Notes: generated from the letters alone by a model not told the origin. A stretch of 9,156 nucleotides of DNA from Saprospiraceae bacterium (GCA_013001805.1 JABDLW010000621.1:1-9156), one strand, 5' to 3'. Numbered from the stretch's first letter, positions 1-6,669 are shown. Numbers and translations: made by a program.

Positions 1-642
1 GGTCAGGTCCCAATGCTTTAGCTCACCGGCAATCCAACTCAAGGCCAGGTTTCTTTGGTAGAAATGATCACACTCCAAAAAAAGGATTCGTTGACCCAGC
101 AACGCATCGAGGATCAGGAATGAATCACCAGGAATCAGGCTCCGTACTTTTTCCTGCAGGTCATCTGACAATGGGCTGATGTACCTTGCCATATTCAAGC
201 CTTCAAATAGGCCCTTGACATCGGAGCTCAAAGGCTTAACCGGTAGATATCGACGAATCTCTTCACCAACTCCCCGTACCTGCTCCAGGTCCTTCACAAT
301 TTGCAGGGTGGCATTTAAAGCCAGCGAAGTAAGTGGGTATTGTAAGCGATAATAGATAGTCGATCCATGGGTGGTTGGCTTCACTGTAAAAACACCCGGA
401 AAGGGGCCTGCGAAAATGGCCTGGAGAATAGGTGCGGTAAGCAACTTTTCTTCTGCTGGGATGGTGGCGATCTCGAAAATGATTTGGCACCCTTCCCGGG
501 GTTTAACTCCACCGGAAACCCGCATGATGGATCCCGGTGCTTTATTCTGACCTTTAAAAGAAGATCCGGTGTGATCGAATCGCACCACGATACCGATGGT
601 CTCGTGGATTAGTTTTGCGATTAATTGGATGGAAGATGGCAT
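1..642 (-). CDS. Unrecognised protein, 3' end cut by the left window edge
   Basis: Reading the minus strand from the ATG at 642 gives 214 codons without a stop, and the frame runs off the left edge, so only the N-terminal part is visible. It begins MPSSIQLIAKLIHETIGIVV and looks like a soluble mixed alpha/beta protein. Early residues carry strand-like stretches (GIVVRFDH, CQIIFEIATI). A Gly/Pro/Phe-rich segment (AGPFPGVFTV) lies near residues 78-87, and an apparently amphipathic helical part (LQIVKDLEQVRGVGEEIRRYL) follows. The last visible residues are Trp-rich (LSWIAGELKHWDLT). No signal peptide or membrane segment is apparent. An in-frame TAA lies about 25 bases upstream, so the ATG at 642 is the furthest possible ATG start. 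No Shine-Dalgarno sequence is seen. I do not recognise the family. A nearby inverted repeat (661-684) and palindrome (738-755) could control it. That this is a real gene is fairly sure from the long open frame and normal-looking composition; its function is unknown. Confidence 0.75.
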   Translation of the reverse strand, partial: MPSSIQLIAKLIHETIGIVVRFDHTGSSFKGQNKAPGSIMRVSGGVKPREGCQIIFEIATIPAEEKLLTAPILQAIFAGPFPGVFTVKPTTHGSTIYYRLQYPLTSLALNATLQIVKDLEQVRGVGEEIRRYLPVKPLSSDVKGLFEGLNMARYISPLSDDLQEKVRSLIPGDSFLILDALLGQRILFLECDHFYQRNLALSWIAGELKHWDLT

Positions 643-660
643 GATATGTAGAATTATAAT

Positions 661-684
661 CGCAAATTATGTTTGAAATTTGCG
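661..684. repeat. Perfect 8+8 bp inverted repeat upstream of the left-edge gene
   Basis: CGCAAATT at 661-668 and AATTTGCG at 677-684 are exact reverse complements around an 8-base centre. The element ends 19 bases before the ATG of the minus-strand gene at 642. That is where an operator overlapping the core promoter, or a 5' UTR hairpin, would be expected. Either role is inference; the symmetry itself is directly visible. Confidence 0.55.
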
Positions 685-737
685 TAATCCTAACCCCCGC
701 TATTTTATGGTGGATTTTATCTAGTTGCCCTAAATGC

Positions 738-755
738 CAAATAGTGCACTATTTG
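738..755. promoter_or_regulatory. Perfect 18-bp palindrome, candidate operator
   Basis: CAAATAGTGCACTATTTG reads identically on both strands with no spacer, and the symmetry stops at both ends. Continuous symmetric sites of this size usually bind a dimeric regulator; a gap-free palindrome is less likely to act as an RNA hairpin. It lies in the 324-base spacer between the left-edge gene (start 642, minus) and the end of the NDT/TIR-like gene (967), about 95 bases upstream of the former. The half-site ATTTG/CAAAT also occurs in the inverted repeat at 661-684. No regulator gene is visible nearby. Confidence 0.45.
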
Positions 756-966
756 CCTATCTGATTGATTATCAGTATTTTACCAAATCCATCATTGCAA
801 ATCAGCGAAATCATATGGCTAAATCTGAAGAAAAGTGTGAAATACGTAAATGTGTATCATAAACTTATTAAGTAAAAACAGTAGGCCATAGTCATGCTAA
901 TTTGAACAAAAGAAATGGGAAAGGTTCGTAGAAGAGACTTTGTCACAGCTGGAAAATCCAGGATCA

Positions 967-2136
967 TTATCTCTGATTTTTTTTTAATTTCAAATCAAAC
1001 CATTTTTGAATGCCCATTGCCATTGACTCTAATTTCTCTTCATCGAAATCTTGGTTAATATTCCATTTGTCAGAAACATCAAAATTTAGCGAACCTGATC
1101 TTTCCTGAAGGACGAAAGGAAGATCCGTTTCACGATTTGAACAAATGAATAAGCAGGGCTTCCGCATATTGATCGCTGCCCCGGATTCCACCCAAGCACT
1201 CGAAAAAAGACGAGGGAATGGACTAATCAAGATATAAGCCGATGACTTTTCGATTTCCTCGATATCCTCTCTGAATCGCTCTTGCGACTGAGCCACCGGA
1301 GATAATCCATTCAAAGAGATCCCCTCCCGCGAATCTAAGACTTTTAATTCCAACTTTTGCAGTTGCTGTTTAAGCGCAATGATGTCATTCTCAAACTTTT
1401 GCTGCACCCCATTCAGGTCATCTGCTGAAAATCCAAAAAAATGCTCTATCAAGTCGGCCTCAACCTCCGAATTATAATTCCTATCCAATCGGTCCTTCAG
1501 TGTACTACTAAAATTTTGATAATTCTCCTCGATTTTGGTGGCTAGTGTCAAGATGGGGGCTGCCAAAAAAATATCATGAACAATATCGACCTTATTAGAG
1601 GAGTCCTTACTTTTTTCTTTCCTTCTCGGTTTAGTGGAACTATAAGGGATGATTATTTCCTCCGGCACATTATCACACTTCCCAGCATTCTTTTTGAATT
1701 CTTCTTGAGAGAGATTGCAATAAACTAGATACAAATTGAGGTACTTATCTGGAAGATATACTTCTGAATAACCTCTATTGTATTCCTGATAAGCATTCTG
1801 AAATTCACCTCCTTGGACGCGAAGATTCCCCTTATCCGGTTCTCGCGAAAAACCATTTCTATCGAATCGGTATTTTCTTTTTTTAAGTGTAAAATAAACC
1901 ACATGACTCAGGGATGAGTTAGAAGGACTGATGTCTAATTCCTCCTTGATAATTGCACCCTCATTATAACCCAAAATGGTGCTCTGTTTAGTGGGTGGTG
2001 ATATCTCATACTCAGATAAGACATTTCGGTAATGCTCGAAAAGAACATGAAATAAATATGCGAATTCACTGCGATTAAGTTTAGCCATCATAATTAGATT
2101 TTGGTGTGGGCAATACTTGAGAGCTTCCAGAAACAT
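967..2136 (-). CDS. NDT/TIR-like (DRHyd-type) domain protein with unknown N-terminal domain
   Basis: 389 residues in two parts. Residues 1-180 match nothing I recognise: a charged, aromatic region followed by a Lys/Arg/Ser linker (KPRRKEKSKDSS, about 169-180). From about 183 to 385 the layout fits nucleoside deoxyribosyltransferase/TIR-like folds. It has an opening strand DIVHDIFLAAPI, a middle helical and coiled-coil insertion (about 225-268, KFENDIIALKQQLQKLELKV), a strand AYILISPF (300-307), then SSAWVESGAAINMRKPCLF with Glu317, and a DLPFVL block (338-343). In these families the Glu of the E.G.A motif is catalytic and the substrate is a nucleoside or NAD-like dinucleotide; that this protein is active is inference. 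It stands alone, with no operon partner in range. The start could instead be Met16 or Met17 (2091 or 2088), because the first 15 residues look unlike a folded N-terminus. It could be a defence effector or a nucleotide-salvage enzyme. The gene call is firm and the domain call moderate. Confidence 0.8.
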   Translation of the reverse strand: MFLEALKYCPHQNLIMMAKLNRSEFAYLFHVLFEHYRNVLSEYEISPPTKQSTILGYNEGAIIKEELDISPSNSSLSHVVYFTLKKRKYRFDRNGFSREPDKGNLRVQGGEFQNAYQEYNRGYSEVYLPDKYLNLYLVYCNLSQEEFKKNAGKCDNVPEEIIIPYSSTKPRRKEKSKDSSNKVDIVHDIFLAAPILTLATKIEENYQNFSSTLKDRLDRNYNSEVEADLIEHFFGFSADDLNGVQQKFENDIIALKQQLQKLELKVLDSREGISLNGLSPVAQSQERFREDIEEIEKSSAYILISPFPRLFSSAWVESGAAINMRKPCLFICSNRETDLPFVLQERSGSLNFDVSDKWNINQDFDEEKLESMAMGIQKWFDLKLKKNQR

Positions 2137-2353
2137 CTTTAATGTCCCAGATCGATTAATTATTTATAACCTTTGTTTTACTGCAGCAGTCTCATTATCA
2201 TCGTCGACTTATAGCAGACAGATGAAGCCAACTAATATACATTTTTCCTAAATATGATGCCTCGCATGTCTCCAACCCGATTCAATCGTATACCTGAAAT
2301 GACCGTACTATTTGATAATTTGTTGATGTATTACAACTATTTATATTAAAGAC

Positions 2354-2378
2354 GTAAAAAAAGGGGCATATGCCCCTT
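2354..2378 (-). terminator. Rho-independent terminator of the peroxiredoxin gene
   Basis: Read on the minus strand, the palindrome GGGGCATATGCCCC (2363-2376), extended by AA/TT, is followed by a run of seven T residues. It lies 31 bases beyond the peroxiredoxin stop codon at 2407. An outer inverted repeat, ACGTAAAA (2352-2359) with TTTTACGT (2390-2397), encloses it. The stem is GC-rich at the base with an AT centre, as in a standard intrinsic terminator. Confidence 0.8.
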
Positions 2379-2406
2379 CGAATCATAAATTTTACGTGAC
2401 GTATGC

Positions 2407-3042
2407 CTATTTTTTGGGATCTGGTGTCAATCGCAAATAAGGCTTGATTGTCTTAAATCCTTTAGGAAATTGTTGCCTAGCATCCTCATCCGAGACCGAA
2501 GGAAGAATAACCACATCCTCACCGTGCTTCCAATCCGCCGGAGTCGCCACCTTCTCATAGGCAGTAAGTTGTAGCGAATCGATCACGCGCAATATTTCCA
2601 TAAAATTTCTTCCAGTAGAAGGTGGATAAGTGATGGTTGTCTTCACTTTTTTATCGGGTCCGATGATGAATACTGAACGTACTGTAGACTTTTCGGTGAT
2701 GCCCGGGTGAATCATATCGTACAATTCGGCTACTTTCTTGTCTTCGTCGGCTATGATCGGAAAATTCATCGTGACGTGCTGGGTCTCTTCAATATCCTTG
2801 ATCCACTCGTGGTGTGAATCAACCGGATCCACGCTAACGGCCAGGGCCTTAACATTACGTTTCTGAAATTCGCCCTGCAAGGCCGCTGTGCGCCCCAGCT
2901 CTGTGGTACATACGGGTGTAAAGTCAGCAGGATGGGAAAAAAGCAATCCCCAGCTATCACCTAGCCACTCGTGAAAATTAATGGTGCCCTCGGTTGTAAC
3001 TGCAGTAAAGTCGGGGGCGGTGTCTCCTAGTCTGATTGTCAT
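2407..3042 (-). CDS. Peroxiredoxin, 1-Cys Prx6 type
   Basis: 211 residues, the usual length of the Prx6 subfamily. It is a cytoplasmic thiol peroxidase that reduces hydrogen peroxide and organic hydroperoxides. The active-site block HPADFTPVCTTE (37-48) supplies Pro38, Thr42 and the peroxidatic Cys45; Arg122 in STVRSVF completes the conserved catalytic set. Cys45 is the only cysteine in the protein, so no resolving Cys exists within the chain and an external thiol must reduce the sulfenic form. The long C-terminal arm after about residue 165 (TPADWKHGEDVVILPSVS) is typical of Prx6 and absent from short 2-Cys enzymes. The ATG at 3042 opens MTIRLGDTAPDF, the standard N-terminus. The gene is transcribed alone: it diverges from the SDR gene at 3121 across 78 bases and ends in a clear terminator. 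No OxyR-like site was recognised. Confidence 0.96.
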   Translation of the reverse strand: MTIRLGDTAPDFTAVTTEGTINFHEWLGDSWGLLFSHPADFTPVCTTELGRTAALQGEFQKRNVKALAVSVDPVDSHHEWIKDIEETQHVTMNFPIIADEDKKVAELYDMIHPGITEKSTVRSVFIIGPDKKVKTTITYPPSTGRNFMEILRVIDSLQLTAYEKVATPADWKHGEDVVILPSVSDEDARQQFPKGFKTIKPYLRLTPDPKK

Positions 3043-3120
3043 CTTTAGTTATTTTTTTGGTTCCATTAGTAAATATACACAATCGAGAAACTAAAATCCA
3101 GCCGCAATGTTCTAAAACAT

Positions 3121-3723
3121 ATGAGGATTTTACTAATTGGAGCCACGGGCACCATCGGAAGAAAAGTTGCCAAACATCTTTCACCTTCGCATGAAGTGAT
3201 AGAAGTGGGAAAAACAAGTGGGAGCATTCAGGTTGATATCAGCGACGTAAATAGCATTAGGAAAATGTTTGAAAAGGCGGGGATGGTCGATGCGATTGTC
3301 AATATCAGTGGGGAAGCCAAGTGGGCAAACTTTGCTGATCTTTCTGAGGCCGACTATTACATTGGTATTAAAAGTAAATTAATGGGGCAGGTTAATCTTG
3401 TACGTCTGGGGCAGGAATACCTGTCACCCGGAGGGTCCTTTACGTTGACAACAGGTATCCTGGCTGACCGCCCGGTGCTAATGACGGCTAGTGCAGCCAT
3501 GGTCAATGGTGCCATCCATAGTTTTGCCCAGGCAGTAGCTCTCGAATTAAGAAATGGCCATCGTATCAATGTGGTATCATCGGGCCTGGTCGAAGATTCG
3601 GTTGGAAAATATGGCCCGTATTTTCCGGGACATACACCCATTACCATGGACCGGGTTGTGGCAGCCTATGCCCGGTCTATAGAAGGTCAAGAACATGGTC
3701 AGATTATGAGGTTATATGATTAG
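3121..3723 (+). CDS. Atypical short-chain dehydrogenase (PRK07578-like), 200 residues
   Basis: A small Rossmann protein. Its N-terminus MRILLIGATGTIG carries the dinucleotide-binding glycine motif G7-A-T-G10-T-I-G13. The sequence closely follows a known family of 200-residue SDR proteins (PRK07578 type) through landmarks such as SKLMGQVNLV (85-94), GGSFTLTTGIL (104-114), the KYGPYFPG block (163-170) and a short C-terminal end. The normal SDR catalytic pair YxxxK is absent: where it should lie (about 125-129) the sequence is AAMVN, in the context ASAAMVNGA. From memory, relatives share this loss, so it is a family property and not decay. The cofactor is probably NAD(P)(H); the substrate and even the presence of catalysis are unknown. 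The ATG at 3121 has no clear ribosome-binding site. The gene diverges from the peroxiredoxin, with a 78-base shared upstream region, so common control is possible but not shown. Confidence 0.88.
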   Translation: MRILLIGATGTIGRKVAKHLSPSHEVIEVGKTSGSIQVDISDVNSIRKMFEKAGMVDAIVNISGEAKWANFADLSEADYYIGIKSKLMGQVNLVRLGQEYLSPGGSFTLTTGILADRPVLMTASAAMVNGAIHSFAQAVALELRNGHRINVVSSGLVEDSVGKYGPYFPGHTPITMDRVVAAYARSIEGQEHGQIMRLYD

Positions 3724-3779
3724 TAGTGATTCGGTAGTTACCTCATTTACTTTTTTGTTAGTATTGAAACCATCAGCTC

Positions 3780-3995
3780 GTTTGTCCTTTTTGCTTGATC
3801 AAAAAGAACGAAAACCCGCCCGATCCGACGATCAGTCGGGCGGGAATCAAGACTGTGAATCATTAGCAACATTCCATTCGGCTTGCCTAACTCAGCGATC
3901 AGAGCCGTTCACTCTTTTGGCTTCTCTGGTGTTTTCTTAAACGGTAGTGTGCCCCTCACTTCGCTGATCGCTCTCCGCTCGGCCTGCCTTTGGAC
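3780..3995. repeat. Degenerate intergenic repeat region with two stem-loops
   Basis: A first hairpin, CTTTTTG (3787-3793) with CAAAAAG (3800-3806), is followed 8 bases later by a GC-rich one, CCCGCCCGA (3815-3823) with TCGGGCGGG (3836-3844). Further on, AGCGATCAG (3894-3902) is the exact reverse complement of CTGATCGCT (3964-3972), and GGCTTGCCT (near 3880) recurs as GGCCTGCCT (near 3980). The sequence is GC-richer than the flanking spacer. From general experience, such stem-loop blocks recur many times between genes in Bacteroidota chromosomes. Only one copy is visible here, so dispersal cannot be tested. Frames across it (such as 3716-3940, plus) look like chance translations. Confidence 0.5.
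3815..3844 (-). terminator. GC-rich hairpin with T-rich flank on the minus strand
   Basis: A perfect 9-bp stem (CCCGCCCGA/TCGGGCGGG) with a 12-base loop. On the minus strand it is followed by TTTTCGTTCTTTTT, which fits an intrinsic terminator. On the plus strand the following bases (AATCAAG) lack a U-tract, so it would be a poor stop for the SDR gene ending at 3723. Its only possible minus-strand client here is the doubtful ORF at 3956-4168; it may simply be part of the repeat region. Confidence 0.45.
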
Positions 3996-4168
3996 TGTAA
4001 TGCGAATGATTCAAGGTCGTCCATGTCAAACCAATAACGAGATTTCAAGAACAGATTAATGCGGTGAGGTGCAACTATTTCATCACTTAACAAAAAACGT
4101 GTCGAAGCCTTAACCAAACTATTGAATCGTATATTGAGATCTCCAAGACCGTCCTTTTTTGTGGACAT
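3956..4168 (-). CDS. Doubtful small hypothetical protein, 70 residues
   Basis: An ATG frame beginning MSTKKDGLGDLN, with a plausible central part (KASTRFLLSDEIVAPHRINL, WFDMDDLESFAL). It starts only 42 bases from, and divergent to, the SDR gene at 4210. It has a minus-strand hairpin with a T-rich flank further downstream. Against it: the last dozen residues (KGRPSGERSAK) come from the intergenic repeat, a common source of false C-termini. It could be a real small gene, a decayed remnant or chance. No family is recognised. Confidence 0.3.
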   Translation of the reverse strand: MSTKKDGLGDLNIRFNSLVKASTRFLLSDEIVAPHRINLFLKSRYWFDMDDLESFALQSKGRPSGERSAK

Positions 4169-4187
4169 TCTGGAAATTATATATTTG
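4158..4187 (+). promoter_or_regulatory. Bacteroidota-type promoter for the SDR gene at 4210
   Basis: TTTG at 4158-4161 and TATATTTG at 4180-4187 match the -33 TTTG and -7 TAnnTTTG elements of the Bacteroidota primary sigma factor, with an 18-base spacer. The predicted transcript would start about 5-8 bases later and give a very short leader before the ATG at 4210. This supports 4210 over the upstream in-frame ATG at 4159, which would lie inside the promoter. Confidence 0.5.
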
Positions 4188-4209
4188 TTCGTCGATTAAA
4201 ACATGTTTC

Positions 4210-4989
4210 ATGGATCTGAATCTTGCAGAAAAAGTATTTATAGTAACTGGCGGATCGAAAGGCATTGGTGAAGCCATCAGCCGGGCCATTATTGATGAGG
4301 GCGGCTTTGTCATGATTGCTTCCCGTTCGGAGCAAGAGACGCGTGACTTGGTCGCCGAGTTCAATCGTGATCGCATAAAAAGCCATTGCTTGATTGGTGA
4401 CTTACAGGATACTTTACTTTGCAAAAAAGTGATTGATGAGACCATCAAACATTTTGGTAAAATTGATGGTCTCATCAATAACGCTGGATTAAATGACGGT
4501 GCCAGCCTCGAAGCAGGTCCCGTTGCATTTAGAAATTCTCTGAACGTAAATTTGCATCATTATTACGATCTGGTGCACTATGCCCTACCCTATCTCAAAA
4601 AGTCAAAGGGTTCCATCATTAATATCAGCTCCAAAGTTGCCCTCACTGGGCAGGGAGGCACCTCCGGCTATGCCGCCGCCAAAGGGGCTCAACTTGGCCT
4701 CACCCGGGAATGGGCAGCCGATCTTCTACCCTACTCTATCCGGGTGAATGCCATTTTACCGGCAGAAGTAATGACACCCCTCTATCGCAAATGGCTGGAT
4801 ACCTTCGATAATCCGGAAGAAAAAGAGGCCACCATAATCTCTAAAATTCCCTTTGAAAAACGAATGACGACCAGCGATGAAATTGCCGCCATGGCCGTTT
4901 TCTTGCTTTCCGATAAATCCGGGCACACCACAGGACAGTTTATGATCCCGGACGGTGGTTATGTACACTTGGATCGGTCGTTGACCTAA
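4210..4989 (+). CDS. SDR family oxidoreductase, L-fucose dehydrogenase-like
   Basis: A classical short-chain dehydrogenase of 259 residues. All hallmarks are present: TGGSKGIG (13-20) for NAD(P) binding, NNAG (90-93), Ser140/Ser141 in INISSKV, the catalytic Tyr154-xxx-Lys158 (YAAAK), and the C-terminal TTGQFMIPDGGYVHLDR (240-256). The block LPAEVMTPLYRKWLDTF, with IPFEKRMTTSDEIA, resembles bacterial SDRs annotated as L-fucose (6-deoxy-sugar) dehydrogenases. Those oxidise the sugar C1 to the lactone with NAD(P)+ in non-phosphorylated fucose breakdown. No fucose-pathway neighbour (lactonase, dehydratase, transporter) is in the window, so the substrate is tentative and the safe name is SDR oxidoreductase. 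The frame is open from 4159, but I chose the ATG at 4210 because MDLNLAEKVFIVTGG is the standard SDR start and a promoter overlaps the longer form. The gene probably forms a single-gene transcript; no clear terminator follows. Confidence 0.93.
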   Translation: MDLNLAEKVFIVTGGSKGIGEAISRAIIDEGGFVMIASRSEQETRDLVAEFNRDRIKSHCLIGDLQDTLLCKKVIDETIKHFGKIDGLINNAGLNDGASLEAGPVAFRNSLNVNLHHYYDLVHYALPYLKKSKGSIINISSKVALTGQGGTSGYAAAKGAQLGLTREWAADLLPYSIRVNAILPAEVMTPLYRKWLDTFDNPEEKEATIISKIPFEKRMTTSDEIAAMAVFLLSDKSGHTTGQFMIPDGGYVHLDRSLT

Positions 4990-5010
4990 AAGAGGACGAG
5001 TTTTTCGAGT

Positions 5011-5038
5011 GACGAATCTCGAATGACGAATGACGAAT
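5011..5038. repeat. Four-unit 7-bp tandem repeat
   Basis: GACGAAT occurs at 5011, 5025 and 5032, with a variant CTCGAAT at 5018, giving four units in register just after the SDR stop codon at 4989. Such heptamers can change copy number by slippage. It is intergenic, and no effect on a gene is evident. The rest of 4990-5253 shows no gene and no strong promoter match. Confidence 0.7.
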
Positions 5039-5253
5039 GAAGGGCTTCTGGCCTGGAACTAGTCTCATCGGTTTAATCGAAGCCTAACAAAAAAAATCAA
5101 AGTAGCATATTGGGATACAAAATAGTCGACTCCTGATCCAATTTCCACTCCCAGGCTCGCGTTATAATTTCAGCTAAGCTATAGAGACCTTCTGCTTGAC
5201 AGCTTAATCGACATTTCTCCTAACTAGTTTTCGCGATTCTACATTAAAAGCCA

Positions 5254-6669
5254 ATGATCTTCATGCGACTAGTTACTGGAATTATCTTATCAATCATCAC
5301 TTTAGCAATTCAGGCTCAACAATCGTTGCCGCTATTTCAAATATCAGATATGCAATACCAGGGAGCTTTCCGGCTCCCGGCTGCTGATTATGGCAACTCT
5401 GATCTCAATTATTCCGAGGGCCCGATCGAATATAATCCGAAAAATCATAGCCTATTTATCGTGGGCCATGATCATCAACAATCCATTGCCGAATTCAGTA
5501 TTCCTGCCTTGGTAACCGGAACCCTGGAGCAATTAAATATGGGAACCAATCTTCAGCCATTTACCAGTCATTTGAGTGCCGTAGCATGCGGCAACACCCA
5601 AAATATCAACCAGATTGCCGGGCTAAAATTAATCGGTGGTCAACTCTGGGTAAATGCCTATGAATATTATGACGCCGATGGAAATGTGACCAACACCACC
5701 CTGGTCATCGATAATCCTGCAGCATTGGGAACTTCTGATGTTCTCGGATATTTCAATTATGAGGGGGGAGCCGGTCACACGGCCGGCTGGATCACGGAAG
5801 TACCACCAGTGTGGCAAACACTTTTGGGAGGAAGTCACCTCACCGGAATGTCAAGCGGTATCCCTATTATCTCCCGGTGTAGTGTCGGACCATCGGCCTT
5901 TTCTTTCAATCCCGGACAAATGCCCTTAGATTGCAGTAGTCCTCAAATACCAACGACACAATTGCTTGACTTTAGTCTGGCTAATCCATTACACGATGAT
6001 CTGGACAACAGCTCCGGCCAAAATGATATCTGGACCCACCTTTCCAGAGCAACCTATGGCCTCATTGTGCCGGGCACCCGTACCTATCTTACGGTCGGAT
6101 ATTCTGGGGGTCACCTAAGTGGTGTATGCTACAAATGCACGCAAAGTGATGACAACCTCTGTGGCGGATACTGTGCACCGCAAGCCGATGACTACGAACA
6201 ATACTACTGGTTGTGGGATCTTAATGATCTGCTGGCGGTTAAGAACGGTCAGAAGCAAGCACATGAAGTGACTCCATATGATTACGGTGCACTTAATACA
6301 CCGATTGGAAGTCCGGCAAAAGAAATAGGAGGCGGTGCTTTTGATCCGTCCAGTGGCATGTTGTATCTGACATTGCAACGAGCCGACACGGCTCAGGGGA
6401 CTTATGCCAATCCTCCGGTGGTCATTGCTTATCAAATCAGTTCGCCTATTTGTCAGTCCTGTTGTGTCAACCAGGTATTTCTTTCAACCAGCGACGTTTT
6501 TTCGGGAATGCGCGTTTATTCGCAAGATTATTTACAGTCCAATGCGGTTATCGATGCATTGACAAATTTGCAATGGAAATTTTCGGAATACGTGGAAATG
6601 ATTCATCCATTTGAAATTAACCTGGGATCTGATCTGACAATTGAGATGGAAGAGTGCTCCGTACAGTAA
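5254..6669 (+). CDS. Secreted Cys-rich protein with Bacteroidota C-terminal beta-strand tail
   Basis: 471 residues. The N-terminus is a Sec signal peptide: MIFMRLVTGIILSIITLAIQA, with cleavage likely after Ala21 (AIQA|QQ). The mature region reads as many short beta strands with recurring landmarks (YQGAFRLP 35-42, GPIEYNPKNHSLFIVGHD 56-73, AFDPSSGMLYLTLQ 362-375). This suggests a beta-propeller-like fold, though no blade repeat is exact. A cysteine cluster C292-xx-C295-x7-C303-xxx-C307, and C400/C403/C404, may form disulfides or bind metal. The last ~60 residues (SQDYLQSNAVID ... PFEINLGSDLTIEMEEC) follow the N..I ... F.v.LGs....C pattern of the beta-strand tails (three-coathanger-stack-like) found in exported Bacteroidota proteins. 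The start may be Met1 or Met4 (5263); both leave a working signal peptide. No enzyme motif is recognised, so the role is unknown; surface or extracellular location is likely. The gene stands alone and converges on the SLOG gene. Confidence 0.85.
   Translation: MIFMRLVTGIILSIITLAIQAQQSLPLFQISDMQYQGAFRLPAADYGNSDLNYSEGPIEYNPKNHSLFIVGHDHQQSIAEFSIPALVTGTLEQLNMGTNLQPFTSHLSAVACGNTQNINQIAGLKLIGGQLWVNAYEYYDADGNVTNTTLVIDNPAALGTSDVLGYFNYEGGAGHTAGWITEVPPVWQTLLGGSHLTGMSSGIPIISRCSVGPSAFSFNPGQMPLDCSSPQIPTTQLLDFSLANPLHDDLDNSSGQNDIWTHLSRATYGLIVPGTRTYLTVGYSGGHLSGVCYKCTQSDDNLCGGYCAPQADDYEQYYWLWDLNDLLAVKNGQKQAHEVTPYDYGALNTPIGSPAKEIGGGAFDPSSGMLYLTLQRADTAQGTYANPPVVIAYQISSPICQSCCVNQVFLSTSDVFSGMRVYSQDYLQSNAVIDALTNLQWKFSEYVEMIHPFEINLGSDLTIEMEECSVQ

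Larger units (their letters stand above)
643..966. other. Gene-free spacer between two minus-strand genes
   Basis: This AT-rich stretch has no convincing gene. A 15-codon ATG frame at 815-862 (plus) is too short to support. Besides the two symmetric elements at 661-684 and 738-755, the hexamer GCAAAT or its complement occurs at 662, 678, 751 and 797, which may mark a regulator's half-sites or may only reflect AT-richness. A tiny hairpin (CTGGA/TCCAG, 949-961) lies right after the stop of the upstream gene but has no U-tract. Confidence 0.5.

Noticed and set aside
815..862. 15-codon ATG frame in the left spacer
   Set aside because: It is too short, has no ribosome-binding site or terminator, and nothing supports translation.
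949..961. CTGGA/TCCAG hairpin just after the NDT/TIR-like gene as a terminator
   Set aside because: The stem is only 5 bp with a 3-base loop, and no T-run follows on the minus strand.
2766..3217. Minus-strand open frames of 64 and 79 codons over the peroxiredoxin gene and its upstream region
   Set aside because: They overlap the clear peroxiredoxin and SDR genes in other frames, and their translations show no family-like pattern.
3716..3940. A 74-codon plus-strand frame beginning MISSDSVV
   Set aside because: It runs through the stem-loop repeat block. Its translation (SFLLDQKERK and the following residues) is the kind produced by such repeats and not by a gene.
4159..4209. Upstream in-frame ATG extending the SDR protein by 17 residues
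   Set aside because: The extension is not SDR-like, and it overlaps a good promoter match at 4158-4187, so the ATG at 4210 was preferred.
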